Source: Pochonia chlamydosporia 170
Lineage: Eukaryota; Ascomycota; Sordariomycetes; Hypocreales; Clavicipitaceae
Reading direction: 5' to 3'
Length of the DNA: 64,000 nucleotides
NCBI RefSeq assembly: GCF_001653235.2
Contig: NW_019154043.1
Coordinates: 1,116,001 to 1,180,000 of the forward strand
Positions 55,324-64,000 of the stretch are shown here, in pieces; the first letter of the stretch is position 1; each line of letters begins with the position of its first letter. The position numbers were made by a program, and so were the translations under genes. The notes beneath the pieces are model-generated. The model saw nothing but the letters and a program-made list of their open reading frames with translations, ran no database searches and had not been told where the DNA came from.

Positions 55324-55720
55324 ATGCCTCCAGATGTGAAGGCATCACTTCGATTTATCCGTCCAGGTGTGCGCCAATTCAATAAACAAGCAGCTAAAGC
55401 TGCGGTGCAGAAGTATCAGGAGAAGCCGCTCAGTGAGGTTTGCCGCTTGGATCCAAAACCGAAGCAACGTCGTGAGAGGGTCTGGAAGAACTGGGAAGAT
55501 TGAGACCTCTTATGATCGTTTGACCTGGGGCGAAGGGCTAACTTCAACTTTTGAAGATTTGCTGCCTGCGCTGAGGTTGACCCAGTCGATATCTGGATTG
55601 ATCTCTGCTTGGGCGAACCAGACGTTCAGGCTACTTGCCAAGGATTCCTCCGACAGTATTGGGAGGAATCCGTCACTTGGCGGCCCGTTGGGAGTTGGAT
55701 GCTACCTTCCATATCATAGA
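55324..55720 (+). pseudogene. N-terminal relic of a DUF3435/FluG-type tyrosine recombinase
   Basis: ATG 55324 reads MPPDVKASLRFIRPG, KQAAKAAVQKYQEKPLSEVC and KPKQRRERVWKNWED. After three in-frame TGA stops the same frame continues AEVDPVDIWIDLCLGEPDVQ, ATCQGFLRQYWEESVTWRPV and stops at a TAG. The RxxxWKxWExFxxxxxVDPxxIWxDLCLG layout is the N-terminal core of the fungal DUF3435/FluG-domain family, which contains Crypton-like tyrosine recombinases and the captain recombinases of Starship elements. None of the catalytic C-terminal part is present. It could be the eroded remnant of a mobile-element recombinase, though similar N-termini occur in other zinc-finger proteins. Confidence 0.5.
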
Positions 55721-55781
55721 GACAGTATGGATTCAGGTGGATGGCGCGAATCAGAGCGGTGGCGGGGATAGCATTTCGGAA

Positions 55782-56108
55782 TTAGGCGCACGTATATGTG
55801 GCAACCGGAGTTGCCTCACCCTCATGCCATTCTTCTTCCACTGTCTTAGCATCATAAACTTCGTTATTCATTTGAGAGCCTGTACTGATGATCTCTATAT
55901 ACAGGCGGTTAAGTATATTGGCGTGGCAGACGAGACGTCGCATGTCTCGATCAGCTTTAGCAGCCTCTTGTGAAAGTTTAGCACGCACAGTGTAAGCGAG
56001 GATTAAGTGGTTTAAAGGGTTCGACATGGAAATACGCTCGTTGTAGTGTCTAACTGTTGGAGCACCACAAGTCTCACCAAAGTTGGCTCTGGCTATTGAA
56101 TGTTCCAT
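55782..56108 (-). CDS. Small conserved-type hypothetical protein
   Basis: ATG 56108 gives 108 aa. The middle reads NPLNHLILAYTVRAKLSQEA and AKADRDMRRLVCHANILNRL, then an acidic tail. Short fungal proteins with an LRRLVGHANMLDxL core are common in Eurotiales, often next to regulatory or repetitive genes; their function is unknown to me. The frame is uninterrupted and the helical, charged composition supports it being real. Confidence 0.5.
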   Translation of the reverse strand: MEHSIARANFGETCGAPTVRHYNERISMSNPLNHLILAYTVRAKLSQEAAKADRDMRRLVCHANILNRLYIEIISTGSQMNNEVYDAKTVEEEWHEGEATPVATYTCA

Positions 56109-57119
56109 GTTTAAAGAAGGTATATGGGATTGTTAAGAGTTATATGGCAAGTCCGGTACTAGATGTAAGAATAGCCTTTACAAGTAAGTGGTAGGAACAA
56201 AAATGACATGAGTATCCTGAATTAAGATGGAAAGTATAGAGCACTATTTGAGCTATTGTCAATTATCTTTACTCCTGCCTCATTGATTTCCCAGTTGTAT
56301 TCGAATCAAGGGTAACTAAAGGCGTAAAAATATAGCCAGTCTGTTACAATGTAGTGCAGTTGGAAATATGCATGTAGAGTAGTCAATCCAAACCTTGTCG
56401 TCAATTGATATCTGGTAATTGGGGTGAAAGGGCCGAGTTCTCCGTTCCTTAGCGCGGACCAAAGACAGGATCGCGCCGTGGCTTTTGATAGAGGTTCGAA
56501 TTGGTTATCTTAGTCCACGTGGGGCTCTGTAGTCATGTTGTGGGACAGGGTGGAGCCTCACATCAACAAACTCCAGGTTCATTGTTCCCATGTGCTTGCG
56601 GATCTTGGCTGGAATCTGTAACTTGTGGAACCCACAGACTGCTTGGCATTGTCGGTGGCTTCGGAGCGTGGCAGAGCTAACTAATTCAACTGGGCATAAC
56701 CACACTTTGAAGTTGTAACAACAGACATCCGGGCGAGCAACAGGCCACCTGTCAGCTGATGCAGGTCCGTATCTAATCAACTGAGGTCGGTATCTGTTAC
56801 AAGTTCAATTGACCATTTCATTTCGCCGAAGCGATGGTAAACGACCGAATTCGGCTGTCTGGATTCTTCGCGCCTCGATCAACTGGCCGTAGGATACTTG
56901 GTACCGTGCAGGGATACACCGAGTTCGGCATATTGCTTAATTGCTTTTCAGAGACACCCCGACACACAGCTTCACTCATAGCGCTGGCTGATGCAAGTGT
57001 TGGTTGTGCAACAGACGCATTATCGCTGTCTTTCGTCATGTTCTTCCTCAATATGCGTGGTTTCGACTTCGCGATAGGTCTGACCCGCCTTGCTGCGATC
57101 TAGGAGCTTCTGGTTGGGG
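56109..57119. other. Interval downstream of the Myb-like paralogue
   Basis: About 1 kb with overlapping short frames. I looked for the SANT domain that should follow the 57120-58259 frame by analogy with the 16240 gene and did not see it. Confidence 0.35.
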
Positions 57120-58259
57120 TTACATAACCTTGCGACGTTTCTGTTGTGCCACACAGGCTTCTTCCCCTTCGCCGCGGTTTTGTTCACCGACAGGTTGCCT
57201 TTTGACTGGTAGAGGATGAAGATTGTACGTTTTTTTGTAGTCACGACGCCGAGATGGCCGCTTAGCTATTTCTTCGCACGGTTCACTAAGCTGAGTCACA
57301 TCACGATAAGCGTTTGTGCTCTTTTGGCACCACTTATCTAGTCGCGAATTGTTAGGTAACGGGCCGAGGCAAGAAACTAGCGGCACACTATCATCTGCTG
57401 CTTGGTGTTGCTGATCAGCCTGCGTGAAACTTGCTTGTGGAGAGACTGGACAGCACCCCAACAAAAGTGTTTTGCCTAAGGCTGGATGAGCTACCACGTG
57501 AGGTTCGTTACTTTGCGGAACTATTCCGTCCCTATGGCCGTGGTCATCATTGGTGTTACAAATCTGACTGCACCGGTCTGACGACATAAGGCTGGGATTT
57601 TGCGGCGGGGAAAGCTGGATGAGGTCGATTGCGGACAAAGGCCGAGCCTGGTCGGAAGATTTGGCATACTGCTGATGCAGTTCTTTGTCGTTTAAAGACA
57701 AGATAGGGGTGGTCTGCGCCGAGTTGCAATGGGAGGCAGCCGTGACTACGCGAGACCCTCCTATGGACGCGGAAACCTCAGGGCTCACGGTATCATCATG
57801 TTGTTGGATTGCCGGAGATACCAATAGATCAGAGTCGGTGCCAACCCCCGAACTCTCGAGAACAGTCGAAGCAAAAGGCACATCTGCAGGCGAGCCGGGG
57901 GATGATGAATCATAACTTTCTCCCTCCTTTGCCACGTAAAGCTTCTTTGTTGAACTCTCTGGGCTCGTGTTAGCCAGTGCGGAACCTCAAAGCTTGATTT
58001 GTGAGTGCTCACCAATGCCTTCCATTGGATCTCGTCGGACGTTAACCATAGAGGCCACAATCGCAGAGATAGAAGGAAGTGAGTCGTCAGGATGTTGGTC
58101 ATGTAACAGGTTCATATGCAGAACACTGTCTATCGCCTCGTCGCCGCTATCTGTGCCGCAGTCGGAATCGGAATCGGAATCAGAGGGGATTATAATCACG
58201 TCCTCTAGAGTCCACTGGCGATCAAGGAAAGAACAGGCTCTTGCAGTTTGTGCCGCCAT
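57120..58259 (-). CDS. Paralogue of the Myb/SANT gene's N-terminal half
   Basis: Exons 58259-58013 and 57958-57120 join in frame (donor GTGAGC, acceptor CCCAG) for 361 aa. The first exon has DVIIIPSDSDSDSD at residues 20-33, a textbook SUMO-interacting pattern, and HPDDSLPSISAIVAS at about 56-70. These correspond in order and exon position to VEIISIPSDEESD and HPDDTLPSVEALAAS of the 16240 gene, and both first introns fall shortly after this second motif in the same phase. The rest is Ser/Pro-rich and disordered and ends with basic QQKRRKVM. The conserved LKR...FQLQF and SANT parts of the other gene are absent, so this may be a C-terminally truncated copy. A nuclear regulatory role is inferred. 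Confidence 0.6.
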
Positions 58260-58794
58260 GTCGGTATGTACAAAGAAGTCCTAGAAATTTAATAAGGTTT
58301 AAGCTATGGAAGCGAGAGCACGTGAAGTTAGTCGATCCGTCCGTGTGACGCAACGGCGAGAAACTCCACCTACTTTGTGAAAGAGTTGTCAAAATGCAGA
58401 GTATGGCTGTCCACGCCTCTTGTGCAGCAAAAGAGTGCGTGATAAAATTAAGGTCAAGAAGTTTTACGCAGGATCATGGGGGGGCGACCTCTTTATATAC
58501 CCCTTAGAACCAGCACGGCATCCTTCGTGTACTACCAAAGCCTCGTCATGCCTCCGAACCTCCGCTCATGTCACCATCTAGTCCATAGGATGAGTTCATG
58601 GTAACCGTTGACAACATCATCTTCGCCTACGTTTCTTGTTTATCGGCCACATGACGTGGATCCCATCCCGTGGGTCATGTTGTCAAGATAAAGGAAAGTT
58701 TGGTGCATGTATTCCGCTAAACGAGTGGACGCTAGAAGATTTCTAACATATCAATCCATACAAACCATGCTTGTGGAATATTATGATACTGCAG
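58260..58794. other. Promoter region of the Myb-like paralogue
   Basis: Contains TTTATATACC near 58,491 and CT-rich stretches; no gene seen. Confidence 0.35.
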
Positions 58795-59058
58795 TTAATA
58801 CCTCATATTGAAGTACCCAGGCAGTATCACTCTCCGCGCTGGGCTTTTTCCTTCTGTTGAAGTCCTCTCCTCCGAATCGACAGCTAACCTAGGCCTTTCT
58901 TCATCCTGGTTTGAATCTCGCCGAGGTTTATCATGTTGCAGGTGAACCTTGGTCGGCTTTGTCGTCATATCTCGTTCGAGACCAGGCTTGTCTTGGGTTG
59001 AGCCGCCATTGTTACCAGCTTGCGTGACTTTGTGAAGTGTTTCCTTTGCAGTCTCCAT
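58795..59058 (-). CDS. Small hydrophilic protein, stress-type
   Basis: ATG 59058 gives 87 aa, almost entirely charged and polar (METAKETLHKVTQAGNNGG, KPTKVHLQHDKPRRDSNQDE). Size, composition and the METAKETL-like start recall glucose-repressible or stress-induced small fungal proteins, but the match is too weak to name. It stands alone in a gene-poor area and shares its upstream region with the con-10 type gene 1 kb away. Confidence 0.4.
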   Translation of the reverse strand: METAKETLHKVTQAGNNGGSTQDKPGLERDMTTKPTKVHLQHDKPRRDSNQDEERPRLAVDSEERTSTEGKSPARRVILPGYFNMRY

Positions 59059-60071
59059 GGTGAATTAAAGATATCAAAACCTGGATTCAACTAAAATCGG
59101 GTTGAGTGATTAATTCTAACTCAAGTTTATTGCCTCTCACAGTCAACTGCAGCCCATTTATATATGTCCCATTTATCCACGAGCGGGCATTGACAAAATG
59201 GCCAGATATCTGCTCTCCTGACGTCATGAAAGGCTAATAAACGGTTTACTACTTGTTGTACCGTATTGCGTTTTGAGTTGGTGTCATTCATGAGGTCGAT
59301 ATGGTTGCATGAGCGACGTCACATTTACGTCTTGCGTGACATAATTCTCTATTCATATTGACGACGTGGAACGAGAGTTGATGAAAATTACAGTGCATAT
59401 CATATGCAATAACTGAACGTGGCCCAATAAAAACCCCCTACCAATAAAACAAATAGACGAAATCAAGTTATGTCCTAGTGAATACTACTCTGTTGGTGTA
59501 TAAATGGCATGGTCTGAAGTGGCCGGACGCTCTGTGATACACGATAACACAAGGAAGCTAGCGGGCACGAGTGAAGGGACGGTGCTTAATCCTTTCCTTA
59601 CTCGTCCTGCGGGCGATCAGGTTCAGACTACGCAATCTCAAGTCTAGCGTTGGAATAACCGACGGCGGCAAAACTATTGATGGCAGAACCGATATAAATG
59701 GACAACTTGCCCATAAAATAGGGCCCCACCGGACGATCTTAAGCTACTAATTGGTATAGTGTAGTCTATAGATCCAGATAGTATAGCGTGATAGCATTCA
59801 AAGTTCTATCATGTGAGAGAGGTTGTTGAGTCCAAAATGTCCGCATCATCTATGTCGTATTTCTACGTCAGCATGAATGCCCAGGCTTGCCACAGACAGA
59901 ATGTTGACGACAAGTTTCGTCACTAATACTAAAGTGGTGCTACTACAACGCAATATACCGGTATAAATGCGGTGTTGTTATAAATGTTAAAAGACGTTGA
60001 AGAAAAATTAAGAGAAACACGTACATTGAGCCCAAAGTATAGTAAATCCAACAAATCTCAGTACAACCAAC
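59059..60071. promoter_or_regulatory. Shared upstream region of two small divergent genes
   Basis: About 1 kb between the minus-strand 58795 gene and the plus-strand con-10 type gene. Short AT-rich boxes (for example TGTATAAATGG near 59,496) resemble TATA elements. No known operator identified. Confidence 0.35.
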
Positions 60072-60411
60072 ATGGCTGGAAATCAAAATCCTGGAAATTT
60101 TGCCAACCGGTATTCATAGTCTGTTTCATTTTGCTTGGATGAAAGCTAACTTACCATAGCCCAAAGGACGAGGTCCAGGAGATCGCATCAAAGGGAGGAC
60201 AGGCGAGCCAGTCAAGCGGCTTTGCTACCATGGATGCCAATAAGCAGGTATGTGATTTCTTGGGAAACTATGGTGGAACGAAATCAATTCAACTTGGTCT
60301 GATTTGTTATAGAGAGACATTGCCTCCCAAGGAGGCCACGCATCTCATGGGCCATTTGAACCTGGAAGCGAGAAGGCTAGGGAAGCTGGCAGAAAAGGAG
60401 GGTCCAAGTAG
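60072..60411 (+). CDS. con-10: Conidiation/stress protein of the Con-10 (KGG repeat) family
   Basis: Three exons, 60072-60109, 60160-60247 and 60313-60411, give 74 aa; introns are 50 and 65 nt with donors GTATTC and GTATGT. The product begins MAGNQNPGNFANRPKDEVQE and contains the repeats IASKGGQAS, IASQGGHAS and EAGRKGGSK with the linker GFATMDANKQRD. This is the classical layout of Con-10 and of bacterial KGG stress proteins: small, unstructured, and induced in conidia, by light or on drying. Length and repeat number are as expected and no defect is visible. It is one of the few intact single-copy-type genes here. Confidence 0.9.
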
Positions 60412-60667
60412 GCCGGCTGCATCAAGATAGCTGGTAGATGTTGTAGTATTGGTATTTTGATCTGAAATATTAAGTACAACATCAAAGTATCATTCATTTA
60501 ATCCATGAGGACAGTATCCCGACCTGAACAAAAACGCCATTCCGTCAACGTTCCTACCATTTCCATATTGCGGAGGACCTGGTCGTTAATATTTGCAAAA
60601 TAAAAGGTCAATAAACGGAAAGATTTACAAATAGGTGTACAGCTAGGGAGGCTTTCCGGTTGTCATC
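60412..60667. other. 3' flank of con-10 type gene
   Basis: No gene seen. Confidence 0.4.
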
Positions 60668-60845
60668 AACCTAGCTCTTTGAAAACACAGTGGATGCTTA
60701 TAAGGCCCTATCCTTGCGTCTGATCCTATCGTGAGCAGGACTCATAGAGGTTTGCTTCGGGTTAGCCACACTGCCAGATAGTAGACTACAATCAATTTAG
60801 TCTTGCAAACATAAGTTCTATAGAGCATTTATAGGCGGTTAAATT
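60668..60845 (+). repeat. Dispersed repeat, copy 2 (copy 1 at 18.9 kb)
   Basis: Shares CCTAGCTCT, CCTTGCGTCTGA, CCTATCGTGAGCAGGACTC, CCAGATAGTAGACTAC and ATCAATTTAGTC in order with 18,898-19,100. It carries extra C/G-to-T/A differences, and the sequence beyond it becomes AT-rich. Confidence 0.65.
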
Positions 60846-62508
60846 TTGCATTAGTACTCTAAACGAACAACCTTATCTTAGCCAACAATAAATCTATCAC
60901 TAGCAGCTAAGCTAAAGGAAAGCCTAGATATCATTACTCAAGAGCCTCGTACCATATATAAATTGGACAAAATCGATCATTTACACGGACGCGGCAGCGC
61001 ATGTACTAGACCATGAGGCGAATTCGACACTGTAGCATGTGATGCCTGTGAATGGTGCTTTGTTGGTGGACCCGACGATGAGCTTCTAGCACATTCTTTT
61101 TGTAAGGCAACTGCCACCACCTACCTATTACTACATGGGACGGATGTCAGCAGCGTGCCTCACTGTTCTCATATATCCAGATTAGACGAGTTCTTACCTG
61201 GCTTTGCGTTTTTAAGGCACAAAATTTCGAAGCGCTGTGACCGTCATGGGCCAATTTTATTGCGGAATATATGTCTCCACTCGCCTCGACAGGATTGAGA
61301 TTCTCGACAGTACTAAAAGCTCAGTCCTCTACATCGCCCAGGTTTAGAAGTGTCAACCACAGCTATCTATTTTCCGTCCTTCGGAACTCACACCCTGCGA
61401 AGAGCTCGTCGCAATAGTAACATTTTATAGATTCTCCTCCAGAGTCGATATCCAAATGAGCGATGGCCGGCAGCTCAGCGCTTACCGCAGGTACCTTTTA
61501 TCAACAACCCGGCTCAAGACTGAGACGTTCAGGTGGAGTTGGAGACAAGAAATGCCGACGTCTTGTAGTTTCTGTCTTGTCGACGAGGACGGGAGTAGCA
61601 CTGTCGCGAAACTGACTCAGGCGACCTCGCCTTTGAGGAGGCAGCTAGGGAATATTATTATTTTCCAGAATTATAAATTGCCAGTCATCGACGTAATCGT
61701 TGTTACTGGGCTCTCGGCTCTTGGCTACGGGTGGTTGCATCGCAAAATGTCAACTTCGGCGATCAGTACTTGACGACGGCGCGCGGTCTTGTTACGCACA
61801 CCCCAAAACCCCATACAAAAGACACTTCTCAACTTACACTGCAAACATCCCAGTTTTGAAAGAGGACATCCCAATTGTAGTAGGTCATACTTATCTTGTA
61901 CGACATTACCGTACTACTGCTTCATACTAAATTTATAAGCTATGCTTACTGGATATATAGGGAGAAGTAGCTACAATCTTTGTTGACTTAGTGTGAATAA
62001 TGTAGGAGGACATTCTCAGGCAGATGAGTCGCTGCCTAGCGGCACGGGCCATTACACTAGGCATACATATACATAGGTATGAGAGCTCTCAGCTAGAGTC
62101 GAATAGAAGCAAGTTATCACAACTATTTTAATTCACACAGTACTACTAATATTGGAATCCGCAAATATGTCAACGTCTGGGTACGTATATGGCTTTCTGG
62201 TCAATATATCGCAAAATAACAGGTGTCTCGCGGCTACGCCCGAAGCTGTGGGCCTGGCTTAATCAGAATTGTCTGTCATACCCCGATCCCGTACTGATGT
62301 AAACAGGTTCATTATTTACAAAGGCGACGGAACTGTCTACTGTTGATGCTGTGTTGAGCTCAGCAGGCCACCAATACGGTGGAGGTTTTACGGCCAGCCG
62401 TGGTCGTCTTGTGCGATCATTCTTGGAACAAATCCTTCTGCTAATGAAAAGCAGCATGAAACAGCCTCGTGAACCAATTCTCTTGTTGATGACACGAATC
62501 CTGTTCCC
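60846..62508. other. Gene-poor interval
   Basis: Frames at 61456-61773 and 61700-61930 show no motif; the first has a hydrophobic stretch (VIDVIVVTGLSALGYGW) but no start context of note. Nothing else recognised. Confidence 0.35.
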
Positions 62509-62721
62509 TGTAACGGGTTGAGCCCGATGTTGGCTCGGCTGCCGCTCTCGTGATGGGTCCAGGCCTGCCGGCCCGGGACCCATTACAAGCGAGATTGGCT
62601 CTAATCACTCCATATGCTTACGAGCTCTCTTTTTCTTGATCTATTTCTCTTTCTTCCCTAGCTTTGATACTTGCTTATAGTCGCCTAGGCAGTTGTCGAT
62701 ATACTCGCTTGGACCGTGACA
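62509..62721 (+). mobile_element. Second copy of the solo LTR
   Basis: Begins TGTAACGGGTTGAGCCCGAT and ends GGACCGTGACA. Read in reverse it aligns along its whole length with 38481-38699 (for example GGACC/GGTCC-AAGCGAGTATAT and CTAGG-GACTAT-AGCAAGTAT). The flanks are TTCCC on the left and ATTCCC on the right, an imperfectly placed 5-bp duplication. No internal retrotransposon sequence adjoins. Confidence 0.72.
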
Positions 62722-64000
62722 ATTCCCAGAGACATTGAGAGGTCAATGGTCTTCCACGGAAATGGGAGAAGTGAGAAAAAAGTCGTATTGATCACAAGCC
62801 GTTATAACGTTTGTACACTGCTAGTGAATACACTGGCTGGTTCCGGCCAACGTAGGGAAGGATGCTTCAGGGACAATTTATTCTCGTCATCCGCATCCTC
62901 ATTGACAAGTTTAGGAGCGCAAGGATACCCCATTAGTCCATACCAATGTGCTCGATATGGGGCCTATGGTTCTGGTCCTGCAGTCCCAAGGGTAGGGTCC
63001 GCATACAGCGGTCACATAGGAAACGTGTTTTGTCTCATAGTTACTAAACTCGATTTATTTTCTTGGCGTTGCGCGTCTGATTGGTCGACTTTCAGACTAC
63101 ACAAATTTGCACATTGCCATATGAGTTAAGCATACATCTCGGGCGCGGGGGCGGCATGCACCAAAAAAAAGTGGCAACTTGTTCGTTGTATCACAGCCAT
63201 CTACTAGAAAGAGAAAGAAAGAGTAGGGTGAGTAATGACCCGAACCCGAATTGCCTTGAGCAACTCCCAAGCCGCTTCTCATTCTACTCGAAGACCATCC
63301 GAACTATGAGGGGCTGGCCTGGTGACGTCGACCACAATCTAGGTGCATCGAAGGGATATCATCATCATTGGCTCATTTCACAACGCAGGGCTGATCAACC
63401 AGCGCCAGTCCTGCACGTGTCATAATCCTGTTGTGCTCGGTCTTGGAGGGCCTTGTGGTTCTGACAATCCCCCATAGTTCCACTGGCACGGATGACTATT
63501 GTTCTGAGCTTGCTTCTTCTTATTCAGCTTCGGGATATTCATCTTAAAGTAGCCGCTAAGGTGGTTGTTAAGATACTCAGTTGAAACTATTAGCACCGTG
63601 TAAGAGGCTTGACTCGGGAAGTACATGAAACAAGTGACTTCGCATTATCCATCTACAGACAAGACGCAAGTTGGTTTCTAATTAGGCTGCAACTTAGTCG
63701 AGTCGCGATCTAAATACATCTCGTCGGCATGGTCTGTTGACAAAGGTCGGCGGGAGCTGTCCACACCACATCTGGCATAGCCCACAACAGCAATTATTCA
63801 TCATGTATCTCAAAACCCTTCTAAAGAGCTGCTTACAATCCTTATCAAGATGGTTCTCTTAAAGATCCCATACATAGGGACTCGAGTCCCACTGGAGGCT
63901 AGACTCATCATGCGCAAAGCTTGAGTGGGGAGTTTCATCGGTTACCCAGTACCCATCTGGTTCTTCTGTCCGCGTCCCTACCTGTAGCGCATAGTTCGCC
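62722..64000. other. No gene recognised to the window edge
   Basis: Frames at 62716-63129 and 63081-63425 lack recognisable content. Short purine tracts only. Confidence 0.35.

Noticed and set aside
1..64000. tRNA and rRNA genes
   Set aside because: I saw no cloverleaf-compatible A/B box pair or rRNA core sequence by eye; a covariance-model search would be decisive.

Overview
The window reads as nuclear DNA of a filamentous ascomycete (Pezizomycotina, probably Eurotiomycetes such as Aspergillus/Penicillium/Talaromyces). The evidence is short 45-85 nt spliceosomal introns with GTRNGY donors, a con-10 type KGG protein, Zn2Cys6 regulators, GPI-type secreted proteins, and C-to-T decay of repeats that looks like RIP. 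Genes are sparse, many are broken, and transposon remains are everywhere. This fits an accessory or subtelomere-like compartment rather than a conserved core region.

Layout. 0-10.2 kb holds a run of cell-surface or secreted genes: a Cys-rich GPI-type protein (-), a frameshifted multi-spanning membrane protein (+), a 5' fragment of a class-V-chitinase-like gene (-), a frameshifted DUF7136-like protein (+), and a LysM plus jelly-roll protein with four in-frame stops (+). 10.3-15.0 kb is an AT-rich, ORF-free block that looks like a RIP-destroyed repeat. 16.2-28.6 kb holds nuclear-type genes (Myb/SANT protein, BAH-PHD protein, basic orphan, chromodomain relic) around an intact Mutator-like transposon with 64-bp terminal inverted repeats. 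29-30.7 kb is a chromate transporter with one frameshift. 31-38.7 kb has two pogo/Fot1 fragments flanking an intact Zn2Cys6 regulator and a UDP-glycosyltransferase, then a mitochondrial nad5 insertion and a solo LTR. 41-50 kb has an MFS transporter, a 5' duplicate of the BAH gene, a MADS-like mini-protein, a GPI-type secreted protein and a C2H2 relic. 51.0-54.8 kb is a complete terminal-repeat transposon with a decayed integrase-like gene and a second unidentified gene. 55-60.4 kb has a DUF3435/FluG-like recombinase relic, a small protein, a paralogue of the Myb/SANT gene's N-terminal half, and two small stress/conidiation-type genes. A second copy of the solo LTR, inverted relative to the first, lies at 62.5 kb.

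How it fits together. I see no single pathway. The transcription factor and glycosyltransferase at 32.5-36.6 kb are a convergent pair that may act together. The SANT, BAH-PHD, chromodomain, MADS-like and recombinase pieces are gene types often carried in fungal accessory or giant mobile elements, but no element boundaries or intact captain recombinase are visible. Exon joins were derived by reading frame, splice consensus and family resemblance; no alignment or search was run.
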